In this document: one piece after another, positions 24,931 through 34,921 of the stretch
Layout of the letters: each line of letters starts with the position of its first letter
Numbering within the stretch: position 1 is the stretch's first letter
Source of the DNA: Eubacterium ruminantium
GTDB lineage: Bacteria > Bacillota > Clostridia > Lachnospirales > Lachnospiraceae
Reading direction: 5' to 3'
Length of the DNA stretch: 64,000 nt
NCBI GenBank assembly: GCA_900108205.1
Contig: FNUU01000008.1
Coordinates: 62,001-126,000 of the forward strand
Made by a program: the position numbers and the translations under genes
Notes under the pieces: model-generated
What the model was told of the DNA's origin: nothing
What the model saw: only the letters and a program-made list of their open reading frames with translations
Database searches by the model: none

Positions 24931-26184
24931 ATGGAAATACGCAGAGATATATATTTGAATAAGCTTATTTCAAAAAAGCATAACGGACTAATTAAGGTTG
25001 TAACAGGTATGCGAAGATGTGGAAAATCATACCTTTTATTTAATCTTTTTAAAGAGTATCTGGTAAATGAAGGAGTTAATGAAAACCATATTATTGAGAT
25101 TGCATTTGACTCTTTTGAGAATAGAAAGTATCGAGATCCTGAAGTTTTATTTCCATATTTAATGGAAAAAATCGCTGATAAAGAAATGTATTATGTTTTA
25201 TTAGATGAAGTTCAGATGCTCGATGATTTTGAATCAGTTCTTAATAGTCTCGGAAGAAAGAAAAATGTGGATGTATATGTAACGGGAAGTAATGCCAAGT
25301 TTCTGTCAAAAGATATTATTACTGAATTTCGTGGACGTGGGGATGAAGTTCATATGTATTCGCTAACATATAGTGAATTTATGAGTGTATATGACGGTGA
25401 CAAACAGGAAGGCTGGAGGGATTATGTGTTGTTCGGTGGGATACCGCTTGTGCTAGGCTTTGAAACGGCTGATCAAAAATCTGATTTTTTAAAAGCCCTA
25501 TTTGAGGAGACCTATATTTCTGATATTATTGGAAGAAATAATATACGAAATAAAGCAGAGTTAGAAGAACTTCTGAACATTTTATCCTCAGCAATTGGAT
25601 CGCTTACGAATCCAAGCAAGCTATCTGCGACATTTAAAAGTGTTAAAAACAAGACTATAAGCAAAGATACCATAATCAAATATATAGATTACCTTAAAGA
25701 TTCATTTCTTGTTGATAGTGCAATTCGATATGATATCAAGGGTAAAAAATACATTAATACTCCATCGAAGTATTATTTTACAGATCTGGGACTTAGAAAT
25801 GCGAGACTTAATTTTAGACAGGTGGAGGAGACTCATGCAATGGAAAACATTATATTTAATGAATTAAAAGTTCGTGGATATAATGTGGACGTTGGTGTTG
25901 TTGTGATGAATGAAGTTGACAAAAATGGTAAGAAGATTCGAAAACAGTTGGAAGTGGATTTTGTCTGCAACAAAGGTTCAAAGAGATTTTATATTCAATC
26001 AGCCTATGCGTTGCCTGATAAAGAAAAGATGGAACAGGAACAACGCTCATTAGTGAATACTGGCGATGGATTTAAAAAAATCATTATTACAAAGGATGCT
26101 GTAGCACCGCTTTATAATGATGAAGGCATATTGGTAATGAGTGTTTATGATTTTCTTCTAAATCCAGATAGTATGGAAATCTAA
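24931..26184 (+). CDS. AAA-type ATPase with DUF4143 domain
   Basis: Predicted 417 residues. The ATG at 24931 follows GAGGTGG by six bases; an upstream in-frame ATG at 24916 overlaps that site. Walker A is GMRRCGKSYLL, Walker B is YVLLDEVQ, and sensor-like VYVTGSNAKFLS follows; the C-terminal half carries the DUF4143 nuclease-like fold (FTDLGLRNARLNF, EVDFVCNKGSKRFYIQSAYA). These ATPases are widespread, mobile and often in multiple copies; their role is unclear, with proposals in defence or toxin-antitoxin-like systems. It is preceded by its own promoter and palindrome and followed by a terminator. Confidence 0.85.
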   Translation: MEIRRDIYLNKLISKKHNGLIKVVTGMRRCGKSYLLFNLFKEYLVNEGVNENHIIEIAFDSFENRKYRDPEVLFPYLMEKIADKEMYYVLLDEVQMLDDFESVLNSLGRKKNVDVYVTGSNAKFLSKDIITEFRGRGDEVHMYSLTYSEFMSVYDGDKQEGWRDYVLFGGIPLVLGFETADQKSDFLKALFEETYISDIIGRNNIRNKAELEELLNILSSAIGSLTNPSKLSATFKSVKNKTISKDTIIKYIDYLKDSFLVDSAIRYDIKGKKYINTPSKYYFTDLGLRNARLNFRQVEETHAMENIIFNELKVRGYNVDVGVVVMNEVDKNGKKIRKQLEVDFVCNKGSKRFYIQSAYALPDKEKMEQEQRSLVNTGDGFKKIIITKDAVAPLYNDEGILVMSVYDFLLNPDSMEI

Positions 26185-26336
26185 ACGAATATTATAACTT
26201 ACAGCTATTTTTAACTTAAAAGTTGATGGATATATTATGGAGAAAATCGCTGTTCATTGTAAGATGATGTATGAGGCAGGGTTAATATCTGTTGTGATTG
26301 GGTAATAATGTAAATATGCCAGTTTGATATTTACGG

Positions 26337-26369
26337 TATAGGGAGTCTTTATGGCTCCCTATATTTTTT
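26337..26369 (+). terminator. Terminator closing the accessory island
   Basis: TATAGGGAG at 26337-26345 pairs with CTCCCTATA at 26355-26363, then six T. The 150 bases before it hold only a 22-codon frame (26237-26305) that I do not consider a gene. Confidence 0.8.
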
Positions 26370-26400
26370 GAATGAAATTATAAGATTAATATGGTATAAT
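26368..26400 (+). promoter_or_regulatory. Promoter of the GGDEF sensor gene
   Basis: Extended -10 TG-G-TATAAT at 26392-26400. The only -35-like hexamer, TTGAAT at 26368-26373, is 21 bases away, so the promoter probably relies on the extended -10. Confidence 0.5.
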
Positions 26401-26494
26401 AATTCAATATATAGATTTCATGAATAGCAATTAGCCGTTGGGGAGTTTTGTTGCAAGATATTATTCTTTGTGGGGAAAATGGAGAAGTGTTTAT

Positions 26495-29400
26495 ATGAGC
26501 AAAAAATATACCAAAGCATGGTTTCTGGAAACCGCTAAATTCAAGGTTAATAAGATCAGTATTTTAACAATTCTTTTTGCGATTGTCGTAGATGTTGTGG
26601 GATGCGTTTTTGCATCATCAGTGAGTATTCCTTTTTGGCTGGACAGTATTGGTACCATGACTACTGCGATTCAGTTTGGGCCTATTGCAGGATGTATAGT
26701 ATCATTATTTTCTGCCGGCATTCTTGTGCTGATAGGTGCGGCAAGCCCTATCTGGTTATGTGTTAATCTGATGGTTGCTCTTGTTGTCGGTTTTATGTTT
26801 CCGGGAAATCGTGAGGAAGATGCCCTGGGTGTGGTTTCTCTTGCTATATTTGCCGGTTTGATATCTGCTGCGACCTATCTTCCTGTTAATCTGTATTATT
26901 TTAAGGGGCTCCCACAGAATACATGGGGAGATTCCCTCTATTATATGCTGAGCAATCGTGTAAATAATCCTGTGGTCAATGCGTTTTTAGCAGAAGCCTT
27001 TATAACTGTACCTGACAGGGTGCTGTCTATTTTTATCGCTATTTTCCTTGTGAATGTTGAAAAAGTAAGAATATTAAAGCAGAAAAGAAAAAAATGGGCC
27101 AAGCTTGGTTCTTCCATGACGCTGGTAGTGGCTATTGTTTTATCTTTATTTTTCCGGGTTGGAAGTGTATATGCAGGTAACAATATAGATATGAACGCCC
27201 GCAACAACGTAGATATGAGTTGCGACAGCAGTGTAGATATATACAACGGTAACAATGTTGATATGAAAACCGGCAGCAGTGTAGATATGAATATCGGTGG
27301 CGATGCAAATATGTACGCCGGCAGTAGTGATGTATCGTATGCATCAGATGATATTTTTGATGAAGAGGACAAAGAGGCTGCGAAAGAAGATGCGATTGAA
27401 GATACTACGGTATATGAAACAGTATTTTTCGGTTCGGAGGATGGCATCCTTGCATCAGAAGTAAATGCGGTGGTTCAGACAAAGGATGGATATATTTGGG
27501 TAGGAACCTACTCGGGTCTGTACAGATACGATGGTATACATTTTGAAGAATGCGATTTTGATGACAGGATCAGGACTGTTATGACTCTTATCGTGGATTC
27601 AAAGGACAGACTGTGGATAGGTACAAATGAAAGCGGTGCCTGCTGTTATGACATGGAGAATGGAGAGATCAGATTCTATTCGACAGAAAATGGCCTTGCT
27701 GCAGATTCTATAAGAGAGATAGGCGAGGATTCGCTGGGAAATATATATATCGGAACAGTTCTTGCTGTTTCAAGAATAAGCCCGAAGGGAGAAGTTGTTA
27801 CCTACAACGATTGGGAGGATATCTACTATGCACAGTCCTTTGAAAACGCCGGAAACGGAAGAGTGATCGGTGTAACCAGCGGAGGAAGGCTTTTCGTTAT
27901 AGAAAATGATAACCTTATTTTAGTTAAACAGTATGATAAAGCAGGAGACATATATTACAGATGTGTTTCATGTGCAGATGGTGAAATCCTTGTAGGAACA
28001 AATACAAACATATTCGAAAGATATACCCTTGAAGGGAATGAGATGATACTGAAAGACACCATCGATACAGGTAATCTTAATTTTTGTAATATGATCAATT
28101 ATTATCCTGAAAAAGACTGCTTCTTTTTCTGTGCGGAAAATGGCATGGGTGTTATTGACAGAAAAACCGGAAGGGTTATTGATATGACTCAGAGGGGCTT
28201 CGAAGGGGCTGTCAGCGATACCTGCGTGGATTATCAGGGGAATATCTGGTATGCCTCAAGTAAATATGGTCTGATAAAATTCTCGGAGACACCATTCAAG
28301 GATGTGAATAACAAATCAGGTATCGAAAAAACAGTTGTAAATGCTGTTATGAAGGACGGAGACTATCTGTATATAGGTACTGATAAAGGACTTCAGATAG
28401 TTGATGTTAAAACCGGAGAAGAGATAGAAAAGGAATATCAGAAGGAAATCGGAACAACCAGAATACGTCATATATATATGGATGGAGATGGATGTATATA
28501 TCTGTCTGTTTACGGTGAGGCAGGCGTTTATATCATTGATAAAAATGACAAGATAACCAAATGCAGCAGAGAGATAAGCAATTGGTTCAGTATACGCTGC
28601 AGATATGCAACAAAGCTTTCTGACGGGCGCCTTGCTGTTTCGAGCAATGATGGCGTAGCATTTATTAAAGATGGTAAGCTGGAAAGTGTTGTAGGAGAAA
28701 ATGAAGGTCTCAGTAATCAGTATATCCTCTCAATGATGGAAAGAGAGGATGGCAGTCTTCTTGCTGCCTCCGACGGTGACGGTATATATGTCATAAAGGA
28801 TGGCGAAGTGGTTGGCCATATCGGTAAGCAGGAGGGTCTGGAAACTGCTGTAGTACTGAGAATAGTGAAATGTACCGGCGGCTACCTGTATGTTACGAGT
28901 AATGCGCTTTATTATGATAATGGTGAAATCATCAAGAAGCTTGATAAATTCCCGTATTCAAATAATTACGATATCCTTATTACGGAGGACAGAACCTGCT
29001 GGATAACTTCCAGCGCCGGATTATATGTGGTCGGAGAAGATGCCCTTCTTTCAAACAGGGCTTATTCATGTACTCTGTTAAATGAAAACTGGGGCCTTAA
29101 TACATCATTTACAGCAAATTCGTGGAATGTTCTTGATGATAATATGCTTTATCTCTGCTGTATAAATGGCGTAAAGGCTATTTCAATCAACGATTACAAC
29201 AGGTCGGATACGGATTATATGCTTCAGCTGGAATCCATAAGATGCGGTGATGGCGATCTTGTGTATGAGGACTCAGAAGGATGGCATATAAAGCCGACCT
29301 CCGGACGTATTGAATTTAATATAGCAGTTAATAATTATTCGTTGTCAAACCCGATGGTTCATTACTATCTTGATGCCTCTGGTTTTAATGATGACGGTAT

Positions 29401-30583
29401 AACCTGCAGGCAGAATGAAGTGGTTCCACTTTCATTTACAAATCTTCCTTATGGGGAATATAAGCTTGTCATAGAAATATTAGACGAGAGAACAGGAGTT
29501 GCAACGAAATCTTCAGAGGTCCGCGTCATTAAACATGCGATGATGTATGAAAAGCTGTATTTTAAAGCGTACCTTTTTGCGGTGCTCGTTTTACTTGGTT
29601 CGTATATCATCTGGCTGTTTGTTTCAATAAACCGCAGAACCTCAAGTATCATAGGCCTCCAGAAGGAAATGCAGACGGATCCGATGACTGGCATTTATAA
29701 TAAGGCGGGCTCTACAAGAATGCTGAAGGCGGCATGCAGCGAAGATAACGGAGTTCTCCTGATGATAGATCTGGACAGCTTTAAACTGGTAAATGATCTG
29801 TATGGTCATGATATGGGAGACAGGATCCTTATAAGATTTGCCGAGCTTCTGAGGGAAGCCTCGAAAGAGGGTGATATCGTGGGAAGAATGGGCGGCGATG
29901 AGTTCGTGGGCTTTCTCCGAAATGTAACCTCCGAGGAAGAGGTTGAAAAATTCACGGTATTTATGAATAAGGAGATTGTTAAATCTGCCAAAGAATATAT
30001 GGGAGAGGATATGAATATCCCTCTCGGAACCTCGATCGGTGCAGTCCGTGTTCCTGAAGAAGGAAGAGACTATGATGATCTCTTCAGATTTGCAGATAAG
30101 GCCCTCTATGTGGTTAAGCAGAATGGAAAGCATGGCTATGCATTTTATCAGAGCGGCAGTGAGAAAAACAGCTCTGAGGAGGAAGGTTCAAAGAATAAAC
30201 TGGAGCAGATAAAGAAGATAATCGGAGAGAGAAATGAAGGTAAGGGCGCGTTTAATGTCAACTTCGATAAACTTCAGGTTATTTATAAATATATCAACCG
30301 CAACAATAAGATGAAGGGCATACAGACCGGATTTATAAAGCTTTCAATCTCAGAAAATGAAGGTTCAAAAGTAACGGATGAGATAAAAGAAAGATTTGAA
30401 GATTATCTTATTAAAAGACTTAATAAAAATGATGTCATAAGTGTTTATGCCGGAGGATATTTCATTCTCTGCGAAGGAAGAGAGGATTACAATTCCCTTG
30501 CAGACGAACTTGTCAAGGGCTGGTATGAAACGGAAGGTAATGAAAATCATCCTGTGGTAAGCGAAGTTGAAACGGTTGGATGA
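26495..30583 (+). CDS. Giant membrane sensor diguanylate cyclase (6 TM, propeller, Y_Y_Y, GGDEF)
   Basis: Predicted 1362 residues. The ATG at 26495 follows TGGAGAAG; a frame from TTG 26438 lacks a site. Order: six hydrophobic helices in residues 20-230, with a fold like an ECF-transporter S component; a low-complexity NVDM-type repeat linker (about 230-285); a two-component-regulator propeller with WVGTYSGLYRYDG-type blades; a Y_Y_Y-like domain; one more helix (YLFAVLVLLGSYIIWLFVSI); then GGDEF, intact as GRMGGDEFVG. The usual RxxD inhibitory site reads KEGD, so product inhibition may be lost. The last 130 residues resemble a second, degenerate cyclase-like domain. It should make c-di-GMP in response to an outside ligand, probably a carbohydrate. 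Confidence 0.85.
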   Translation: MSKKYTKAWFLETAKFKVNKISILTILFAIVVDVVGCVFASSVSIPFWLDSIGTMTTAIQFGPIAGCIVSLFSAGILVLIGAASPIWLCVNLMVALVVGFMFPGNREEDALGVVSLAIFAGLISAATYLPVNLYYFKGLPQNTWGDSLYYMLSNRVNNPVVNAFLAEAFITVPDRVLSIFIAIFLVNVEKVRILKQKRKKWAKLGSSMTLVVAIVLSLFFRVGSVYAGNNIDMNARNNVDMSCDSSVDIYNGNNVDMKTGSSVDMNIGGDANMYAGSSDVSYASDDIFDEEDKEAAKEDAIEDTTVYETVFFGSEDGILASEVNAVVQTKDGYIWVGTYSGLYRYDGIHFEECDFDDRIRTVMTLIVDSKDRLWIGTNESGACCYDMENGEIRFYSTENGLAADSIREIGEDSLGNIYIGTVLAVSRISPKGEVVTYNDWEDIYYAQSFENAGNGRVIGVTSGGRLFVIENDNLILVKQYDKAGDIYYRCVSCADGEILVGTNTNIFERYTLEGNEMILKDTIDTGNLNFCNMINYYPEKDCFFFCAENGMGVIDRKTGRVIDMTQRGFEGAVSDTCVDYQGNIWYASSKYGLIKFSETPFKDVNNKSGIEKTVVNAVMKDGDYLYIGTDKGLQIVDVKTGEEIEKEYQKEIGTTRIRHIYMDGDGCIYLSVYGEAGVYIIDKNDKITKCSREISNWFSIRCRYATKLSDGRLAVSSNDGVAFIKDGKLESVVGENEGLSNQYILSMMEREDGSLLAASDGDGIYVIKDGEVVGHIGKQEGLETAVVLRIVKCTGGYLYVTSNALYYDNGEIIKKLDKFPYSNNYDILITEDRTCWITSSAGLYVVGEDALLSNRAYSCTLLNENWGLNTSFTANSWNVLDDNMLYLCCINGVKAISINDYNRSDTDYMLQLESIRCGDGDLVYEDSEGWHIKPTSGRIEFNIAVNNYSLSNPMVHYYLDASGFNDDGITCRQNEVVPLSFTNLPYGEYKLVIEILDERTGVATKSSEVRVIKHAMMYEKLYFKAYLFAVLVLLGSYIIWLFVSINRRTSSIIGLQKEMQTDPMTGIYNKAGSTRMLKAACSEDNGVLLMIDLDSFKLVNDLYGHDMGDRILIRFAELLREASKEGDIVGRMGGDEFVGFLRNVTSEEEVEKFTVFMNKEIVKSAKEYMGEDMNIPLGTSIGAVRVPEEGRDYDDLFRFADKALYVVKQNGKHGYAFYQSGSEKNSSEEEGSKNKLEQIKKIIGERNEGKGAFNVNFDKLQVIYKYINRNNKMKGIQTGFIKLSISENEGSKVTDEIKERFEDYLIKRLNKNDVISVYAGGYFILCEGREDYNSLADELVKGWYETEGNENHPVVSEVETVG
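27175..27330 (+). repeat. In-frame degenerate repeats in the GGDEF sensor (NNVDM-type units)
   Basis: About seven units of 8-12 codons built around N-N/S-S-V-D-M, for example ARNNVDMSCDSSVDIYNGN. They form a Ser/Asn/Asp-rich linker between the last of the six N-terminal helices and the propeller, so they should lie outside the membrane. Confidence 0.75.
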
Positions 30584-30589
30584 TTTATT

Positions 30590-30670
30590 AAATGATTATA
30601 TGACAATTATACTAAACAATTATATTAAACATTATTAAAGAACTATATTGAATACTATATTAAACAATTT
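30590..30670. repeat. Short AT-rich tandem repeats (ACTATATTAAACAATT-type)
   Basis: Five or so degenerate units of about 16 bases around TATTAAACAATTAT. The rest of the 30584-30854 spacer holds the promoter at 30736 and no gene. Confidence 0.55.
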
Positions 30671-30735
30671 GTATGGTTTGTATAAAAAAATACCGATTAC
30701 ATGTCAAATTTGCTATAAAACACATTAAAATATAG

Positions 30736-30764
30736 TTGTTTATAAAATCAGTATATGGTAGTAT
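30736..30764 (+). promoter_or_regulatory. Promoter of the CoA-transferase gene
   Basis: TTGTTT at 30736-30741 and TAGTAT at 30759-30764 with 17 bases between, and an extended TG at 30756-30757. Confidence 0.6.
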
Positions 30765-30854
30765 AAGGAATGGTGGGATACATTATTTTGCATTATTTGC
30801 AGCAAGATGCTATTTGCAGCGGTGATGTGTTAAGGCTTTTATGAGAGGGGCTAT

Positions 30855-32198
30855 ATGGTTGATGACTTTTCTGCTGAATATAAGAGTAAATTACGTACTC
30901 CTGAAGAGGCTGTAAGCGTGATTGAAAGCGGTAACTGGGTCGATTATACCAGTACCCTTGGTAAGCCTGTGCTTCTGGACAGAGCTCTTGCAAAGAGAAA
31001 GGATGAACTTAGTGACGTTAAGATAAGAGGGAATCTTATCGATGGACCTATAGAAACGGTAGAGTGTGATCCGGATCAGGAGCATTTTATCTATCACAGC
31101 TGGCACTGCTCAGCCTATGAGAGAAAGCTCTGTGACAGGGGACTCTGCTATTATATTCCCATGGTTTTCTCGAATAATGCAGCATATTATGAGTTCTTTT
31201 TGAATGTAAATGTTGTTATGGTCAGTGTGTCGCCTATGGACCGGCACGGGTATTTTAACTTTTCCGTAAATACCGGAGTTGCTGCACCCATAACGAGGAT
31301 GGCAGATATAGTCATTGTTGAAGTAAATGAAAATATGCCTAAGGTACATGGCGGATATGATGAATGTATTCATATCTCAAATGTTGATTATATAGTTGAA
31401 GGCCATCATGAGCCTTTTAATTACGGCAGCAAACAGCAGCCGACGGATGTTGACAAGAAAATTTCAGAGCATATTCTTCCATATCTTGTGGATGGAGCTA
31501 CACTTCAGCTTGGAGTGGGCAGTATGCCGAATGCTCTGGGCAAGCTTATAGCGAAATCAGATCTTAGAGACCTCGGTATGCATACAGAACTTTGCTCCGA
31601 TGCGTTTTTAAGTCTTTATAAGGCAGGAAAGCTGACCAATACAAGAAAGAACATAGACAGAGGCAAGGGTGTTTTTGGATGTGCGATCGGCTCTGCGGAT
31701 CTTTTTGACTGGCTGGAGGATAATCCCGGGATTGCTGCGTATCCGTTGGAATACGTAAACAGACCGAGTATTATAGCGCAGATAGATAATATGGTATCCA
31801 TAAACAGCTGCGTTGCGGTTGACCTCTATGGTCAGGTAGCTGCAGAAAGCTCAGGTTCAAGGCAGATAAGCGGAACGGGAGGACAGCTGGATTTCCTGGT
31901 TGGAGCATCTGCTTCAAAGGGAGGAAAAGCCTTTATCTGTATGAGCTCGACCTATAATGATAAAAATGGAGAACTGAAATCCAGAGTTGTTCCTCAGTTT
32001 CATGGAGATATTATTACTTCTCCGCGAAGTCAGGTGTATTTTATAGTGACAGAATATGGAATAATCAATCTGGAAGGAAGGTCTACCTGGGAGAGAGCGG
32101 AACAGATAATCAGTATCGCTCATCCGGATTTCAGAGATCAGCTGATCAAGAAGGCTGAAAAAGAGAAAATATGGCGAAGGTCCAATAAAATTTTATAA
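30855..32198 (+). CDS. but: Butyryl-CoA:acetate CoA-transferase family protein
   Basis: Protein of 447 residues of the acetyl-CoA hydrolase/transferase family. Segments SKLRTPEEAVSVIESGNWVD, SVSPMDRHGYFNFSVNTGVA, LGVGSMPNALGKLI and the catalytic-glutamate region LGMHTELCSDAFLSLYKAGK are all present, as is GSRQISGTGGQLDFLVGAS. In butyrate-forming Lachnospiraceae this type moves CoA from butyryl-CoA to acetate, the last step of butyrate formation. 4-hydroxybutyrate CoA-transferases are close relatives, so the substrate is not certain. The gene has its own promoter; a low-complexity gap of 109 bases separates it from the tubulin-like gene. Confidence 0.8.
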   Translation: MVDDFSAEYKSKLRTPEEAVSVIESGNWVDYTSTLGKPVLLDRALAKRKDELSDVKIRGNLIDGPIETVECDPDQEHFIYHSWHCSAYERKLCDRGLCYYIPMVFSNNAAYYEFFLNVNVVMVSVSPMDRHGYFNFSVNTGVAAPITRMADIVIVEVNENMPKVHGGYDECIHISNVDYIVEGHHEPFNYGSKQQPTDVDKKISEHILPYLVDGATLQLGVGSMPNALGKLIAKSDLRDLGMHTELCSDAFLSLYKAGKLTNTRKNIDRGKGVFGCAIGSADLFDWLEDNPGIAAYPLEYVNRPSIIAQIDNMVSINSCVAVDLYGQVAAESSGSRQISGTGGQLDFLVGASASKGGKAFICMSSTYNDKNGELKSRVVPQFHGDIITSPRSQVYFIVTEYGIINLEGRSTWERAEQIISIAHPDFRDQLIKKAEKEKIWRRSNKIL

Positions 32199-32307
32199 AA
32201 TTAGTGTTTTATTTAAAAATATGTGATATAGTGATGTAGTGTATAAAAGTGCACAAAAAGATGGCTTCTTTTTGTGAGAAATGTGAATGATAACATGGGG
32301 TGTGAAA

Positions 32308-34827
32308 ATGATTCTTATCGATACGCAAAAGAAAGAATTTAACAGGCTGAAAGACATCAGAATACTGGAAAAGGGAATCAGTGATGCAGGTTTTAACGGG
32401 GATATTCTTATAATCGGACTCGGCGGAGTCGGTATCGAAACTGCCAGAAGTCTTAAGGGAATGCTCTTCAATAAGGTTAAACCTGAGGATAACATTGATT
32501 TCCTTGTTTTTGATTCTGATATTCCCAATATGGAGCAGCTCATTGAAGACAGCAGGGAAGGGGTTGGCTTTAATGCTACTGAAGTCATAAGCATTTACAG
32601 AAAGACACTGGATGATCTTCTGGTTAAGCCGGATACGAGAGCTTATGCTTATTCGGATCTTGCCAAGTGGATGGATCCGGAGATGCCTGAACTTAATATC
32701 GGAATAAATGGAACAGCAGGTAACAGACAGATCGGAAGACTTATGTTTTCTAACGCATATGAAGAAGTCAGAATACTGCTTTTCAATAAGATAAATGAGA
32801 TGTATGAAAAATCAAAGAAACGCGGTGGTACAGGAAAGCTGGATTTTCTTATCATTTCCGGCACTGCAGGTGGTACCGGAGGAGGTATCATCATCGATCT
32901 TGCATACAATATAAGAGCCTTCTGTAAGGCCAAGAAGATGGAAAATACAAGGCTTGGAGCGGTTCTTCTCACACCGGACGTTCTTTTTGCCAATAAAGAG
33001 ATTTCTGAAAAGAAGGGACTTAAGGACCTTCTTAATGCCAATGGTCTTGCAACCCTTAAGGAGATCACATACTATATGGACCTTAAGGAAAAGGATGAGA
33101 TGTTTACTTATGAGAGTACAACTCATAAGCTGAGTATCAAGGGAAATGTTTTTGATTCCTGCATGCTGGTTTCAGGAAGGCAGGATGATCAGGGATATAT
33201 ACCGTCGGGAGTAATCTATTCGGATGCTGCATACTTCATGCTGAAGCTGGTGAGCCGAAAGGTTATAGGTGCTCCGAAGGCTGACGGAACCAGAGAGCTT
33301 CTGAGAGATATCTTCTTCAGACCGAATCTTGAAGGGCCATTTAAGATAATCAGCGAGACGGATTACCGTATTCCTATAAGAGAGATTGAGAATATCAGTG
33401 AATACGAGGTGTTCAGAGAGGCTTATAAGAAGCTGAATGAATCCGCTATAGACAAGCCGGGCATAAGTGATATGATCAATAATATCCTTGGCGAGTTCAG
33501 AGAATTCATCAATCAGCCGGCAGGAGAGCAGATAAAGCTTAAGGCCAGCTTTTTACTCGACACAGGTACATATACAAAGCCTTTATATAAGGCAATCAAG
33601 AAGAATCAGGACAATCTTCAGCAGGATATCAATATGGATCTGAATAAACTCAGAACCAATATTCTTGCTGTTCAGAAGGATATAAAGCTTAAATTCATGA
33701 ATTCCATTGAGGAACTTGTGAAGTACAGCATGGTGCAGTATGGACCGTATGCTACTATGAAGATGATAGGTGCAAAGGGCTTTGTGGGTATTGAACAGGA
33801 CACAGGCCTTATAGCAGAGGTTAAAAAGCTGGAAGAGGCTGCAAAGAATTATCATCCAAATGGTGAATATGAAAGAATCATTCAGTCCATCAGAGATATC
33901 TGTGCCAAGAGATTTTTTGCATTCCCTTCAGCTAAGAGGGAGACAGAAAACGGATATTATGATGCATGTATAAGAAATGCACTTTCTATTGAGAAGACCA
34001 TACTTATGGATGCTATAAACGCAGAAGATGTTTATGGCGACACCATCAGATGGCTTTCAAGACTGGCTGACAGATATAATGATATCTACAGCCCGTTCTG
34101 CGCAGAGCTTTATGATTCAATAGATGATCTTGCTACAAGCGGCAAGAGAACACTTGGATATATGATGCGTGAGGCAAGACAGAGCGAGCTTCTTCCGTCA
34201 GACTATGTAACGGATGAAAGAGTAGAAGACATGAGAAGAAGCCTTGTAAAGCTTTTTGTCGAAAATGAAGCAAACATTGAGAATGACAGAAGTGTTTCCG
34301 TAAAGGAAGAGATGGAGAGAATATACAAGAACCTTTTCGCAGGACTTGGTGCATATGCTCCGGAGAAATTCATTTTAAATGCATTCAGTGATGAGAAGCC
34401 TACCCTTCAGGAATTAACAAGCATGTTTGTTGCTCAGGAAAATGAAAGACGCGACAGATGTCTTCACAGAGCGGCAAAAGCATTTGTTGAAGGTACTTAC
34501 GAGAAGGTTGGCAGAAAGAAGCTTTGCATGACTGAGAAGCATCTTGACAGGAATTACAGATGTGAGAAGTATATATCACTTCCTGATCTGATGCCTCATT
34601 TCAGTGAGAAGATAAAGAATATTCTTATAAAGGAACCATATAATATCAGTGAAGAACTGATCACAATGAATACAGGTGAGGTTTCAATCTCATCTGACGA
34701 GATTGTATTTGATGTTCCTTATACTGTACTTACATGTGCAGACGATATGCTGGAGTCATATGTTCAGACGGATGCATACAAGGGACTTCATATTGATCAG
34801 AGCCATGATTATGAATCCGTAAGCTGA
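32308..34827 (+). CDS. Tubulin-like (Tubulin_2/FtsZ superfamily) protein
   Basis: Predicted 839 residues from the ATG at 32308, seven bases after GGGG; an ATG at 32287 has no site. The N-terminal part is a tubulin/FtsZ-type GTPase: ILIIGLGGVGIETARSLKG then the signature SGTAGGTGGGIIIDLAYN near residue 190, followed by a long helical C-terminal half. The family (Tubulin-like, PF13809) occurs in bacteria with unclear roles; relatives sit in gene sets with von Willebrand or other cytoplasmic partners. Here the next gene encodes a LURP-one-like protein about 95 bases downstream. GTP-dependent polymer formation is inference. Confidence 0.8.
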   Translation: MILIDTQKKEFNRLKDIRILEKGISDAGFNGDILIIGLGGVGIETARSLKGMLFNKVKPEDNIDFLVFDSDIPNMEQLIEDSREGVGFNATEVISIYRKTLDDLLVKPDTRAYAYSDLAKWMDPEMPELNIGINGTAGNRQIGRLMFSNAYEEVRILLFNKINEMYEKSKKRGGTGKLDFLIISGTAGGTGGGIIIDLAYNIRAFCKAKKMENTRLGAVLLTPDVLFANKEISEKKGLKDLLNANGLATLKEITYYMDLKEKDEMFTYESTTHKLSIKGNVFDSCMLVSGRQDDQGYIPSGVIYSDAAYFMLKLVSRKVIGAPKADGTRELLRDIFFRPNLEGPFKIISETDYRIPIREIENISEYEVFREAYKKLNESAIDKPGISDMINNILGEFREFINQPAGEQIKLKASFLLDTGTYTKPLYKAIKKNQDNLQQDINMDLNKLRTNILAVQKDIKLKFMNSIEELVKYSMVQYGPYATMKMIGAKGFVGIEQDTGLIAEVKKLEEAAKNYHPNGEYERIIQSIRDICAKRFFAFPSAKRETENGYYDACIRNALSIEKTILMDAINAEDVYGDTIRWLSRLADRYNDIYSPFCAELYDSIDDLATSGKRTLGYMMREARQSELLPSDYVTDERVEDMRRSLVKLFVENEANIENDRSVSVKEEMERIYKNLFAGLGAYAPEKFILNAFSDEKPTLQELTSMFVAQENERRDRCLHRAAKAFVEGTYEKVGRKKLCMTEKHLDRNYRCEKYISLPDLMPHFSEKIKNILIKEPYNISEELITMNTGEVSISSDEIVFDVPYTVLTCADDMLESYVQTDAYKGLHIDQSHDYESVS

Positions 34828-34921
34828 TATAGGGTTGTGCTATTCGGTAAAACAGACAAGTTATTTGGCCAGCCATATGAGAATCACTATATTGGCTTGT
34901 TTTAGAGAGAAAGGGGATAAT

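Noticed and set aside
26237-26305. 22-codon frame before the island terminator
   Set aside because: No good ribosome site and no recognised content.
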